Assembly (NCBI RefSeq): GCF_964340395.1
Contig: NC_135570.1
Coordinates: forward strand, 5,790,322-5,854,321
DNA: 64,000 nt
Direction: 5' to 3'
Source of the DNA: Glandiceps talaboti
Taxonomy: Eukaryota; Hemichordata; Enteropneusta; Spengelidae
Below are positions 63,610 through 64,000 of this stretch, piece after piece (within the stretch, counting starts at the first letter, position 1; each line of letters opens with the position of its first letter). The notes under the pieces are model-generated. The model made no database searches. It saw only the letters and a list, made by a program, of their open reading frames with translations, and was not told the DNA's origin. Made by a program: the position numbers and the translations under genes.

Positions 63610-64000
63610 ATTAAATATGCATTTAAATTATAATAATACTAGTAGTAATAATAGTGATAATAGTAAAGTGTATTTATAATACACCTATCTTCTGAAGAGC
63701 TCCAGGTGCTAACAATTATTTCCCCTGGCATGGATCTATAGCGGCAAAACAGCCCTTTATACTTCCTCAACTCCCTGCGGAGCATACAGTCCACAGCAGC
63801 CTATGTAAGCACATATGATTAAAGCATTCACATTGCAGCATCTGTTCTACCAGGTCCCCAATTATACAGCTGGGTTGACTGAGGCGCAATCGTGGTTCAA
63901 ATCTTTCCCAAGGACTTTAGACATTCTGAAACAAACAGCAGTGAGGCTCAAACCTATATGAAGATTCCAAGCCAGCCAGTCTATTAAAACATTCAACCAT
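63610..64000 (-). mobile_element. SINE family S1, minus-strand copy at the right edge
   Basis: The minus strand starts near the window edge with ATGGTTGAATG, then GGTTTGAGCC (B box), AAGATTTGAACCACGATTG, CAGCTGTATAATTGGGGACC, CGCAGGGAGTTGAGGAAG and an ATT-rich tail at 63610-63690. Nearly complete. Confidence 0.85.

Overview
This is animal nuclear DNA. It is AT-rich and full of GT-AG introns, microsatellites, minisatellites and short transposons, and its coding capacity lies in dozens of small cysteine-rich exons. The domain repertoire (C-type lectin, LDL-receptor A, CUB, Sushi/CCP, EGF, HYR, GCC2/GCC3, pentraxin-like) belongs to large extracellular mosaic proteins. An invertebrate deuterostome is the best guess. 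Amphioxus is favoured because several introns begin with minisatellites that span the 5' splice site, an arrangement I recall being described in amphioxus. Species cannot be fixed from the sequence alone.

Two genes lie head-to-tail on the minus strand. Gene A enters from the right edge (its 5' end is outside the window) and runs from 63035 to a stop codon at 21070. I could chain 46 exons in compatible phases, adding up with the one entering base to exactly 8706 nt, or about 2901 residues. Order: C-type lectin (second half) - LDLa - CUB x3 - Sushi x4 - cbEGF x2 - Sushi x4 - HYR - Sushi - unnamed domain X1 - GCC2/GCC3 x3 - EGF x12 - pentraxin-like - HYR - Sushi - unnamed domain X2 - GCC2/GCC3 x3 - EGF - transmembrane helix - 119-residue cytoplasmic tail with an acidic dileucine motif. 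The middle resembles SVEP1, but with a lectin/LDLa/CUB head and a membrane anchor. Gene B starts about 8.6 kb downstream with a signal-peptide exon at 12495 and a 5.9-kb first intron. It continues as C-type lectin - LDLa - CUB - CUB and leaves the window at the left edge. Shared exons have the same order and intron phases as gene A, so the two are tandem paralogues.

Layout: 1-838 intron of gene B with a palindromic repeat; 839-12495 gene B; 12496-21069 intergenic DNA plus the 3' UTR of gene A; 21070-63035 gene A; 63036-64000 intron of gene A with a SINE.

The most unusual signal is that at least six splice sites of gene A are embedded in tandem repeats that copy the exon edge together with its splice site: 42 bp at exon A44, 53 bp at A40, about 77 bp at A25, 80 bp at A13, 21 bp at A12, and a duplicated acceptor at A30. 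All the donor arrays except the 21-bp one place an in-frame stop just past the first donor. Introns also carry at least eight dispersed repeat families: a tRNA-like SINE, several foldback or MITE-like elements, unclassified repeats, and a decayed LINE reverse-transcriptase fragment.
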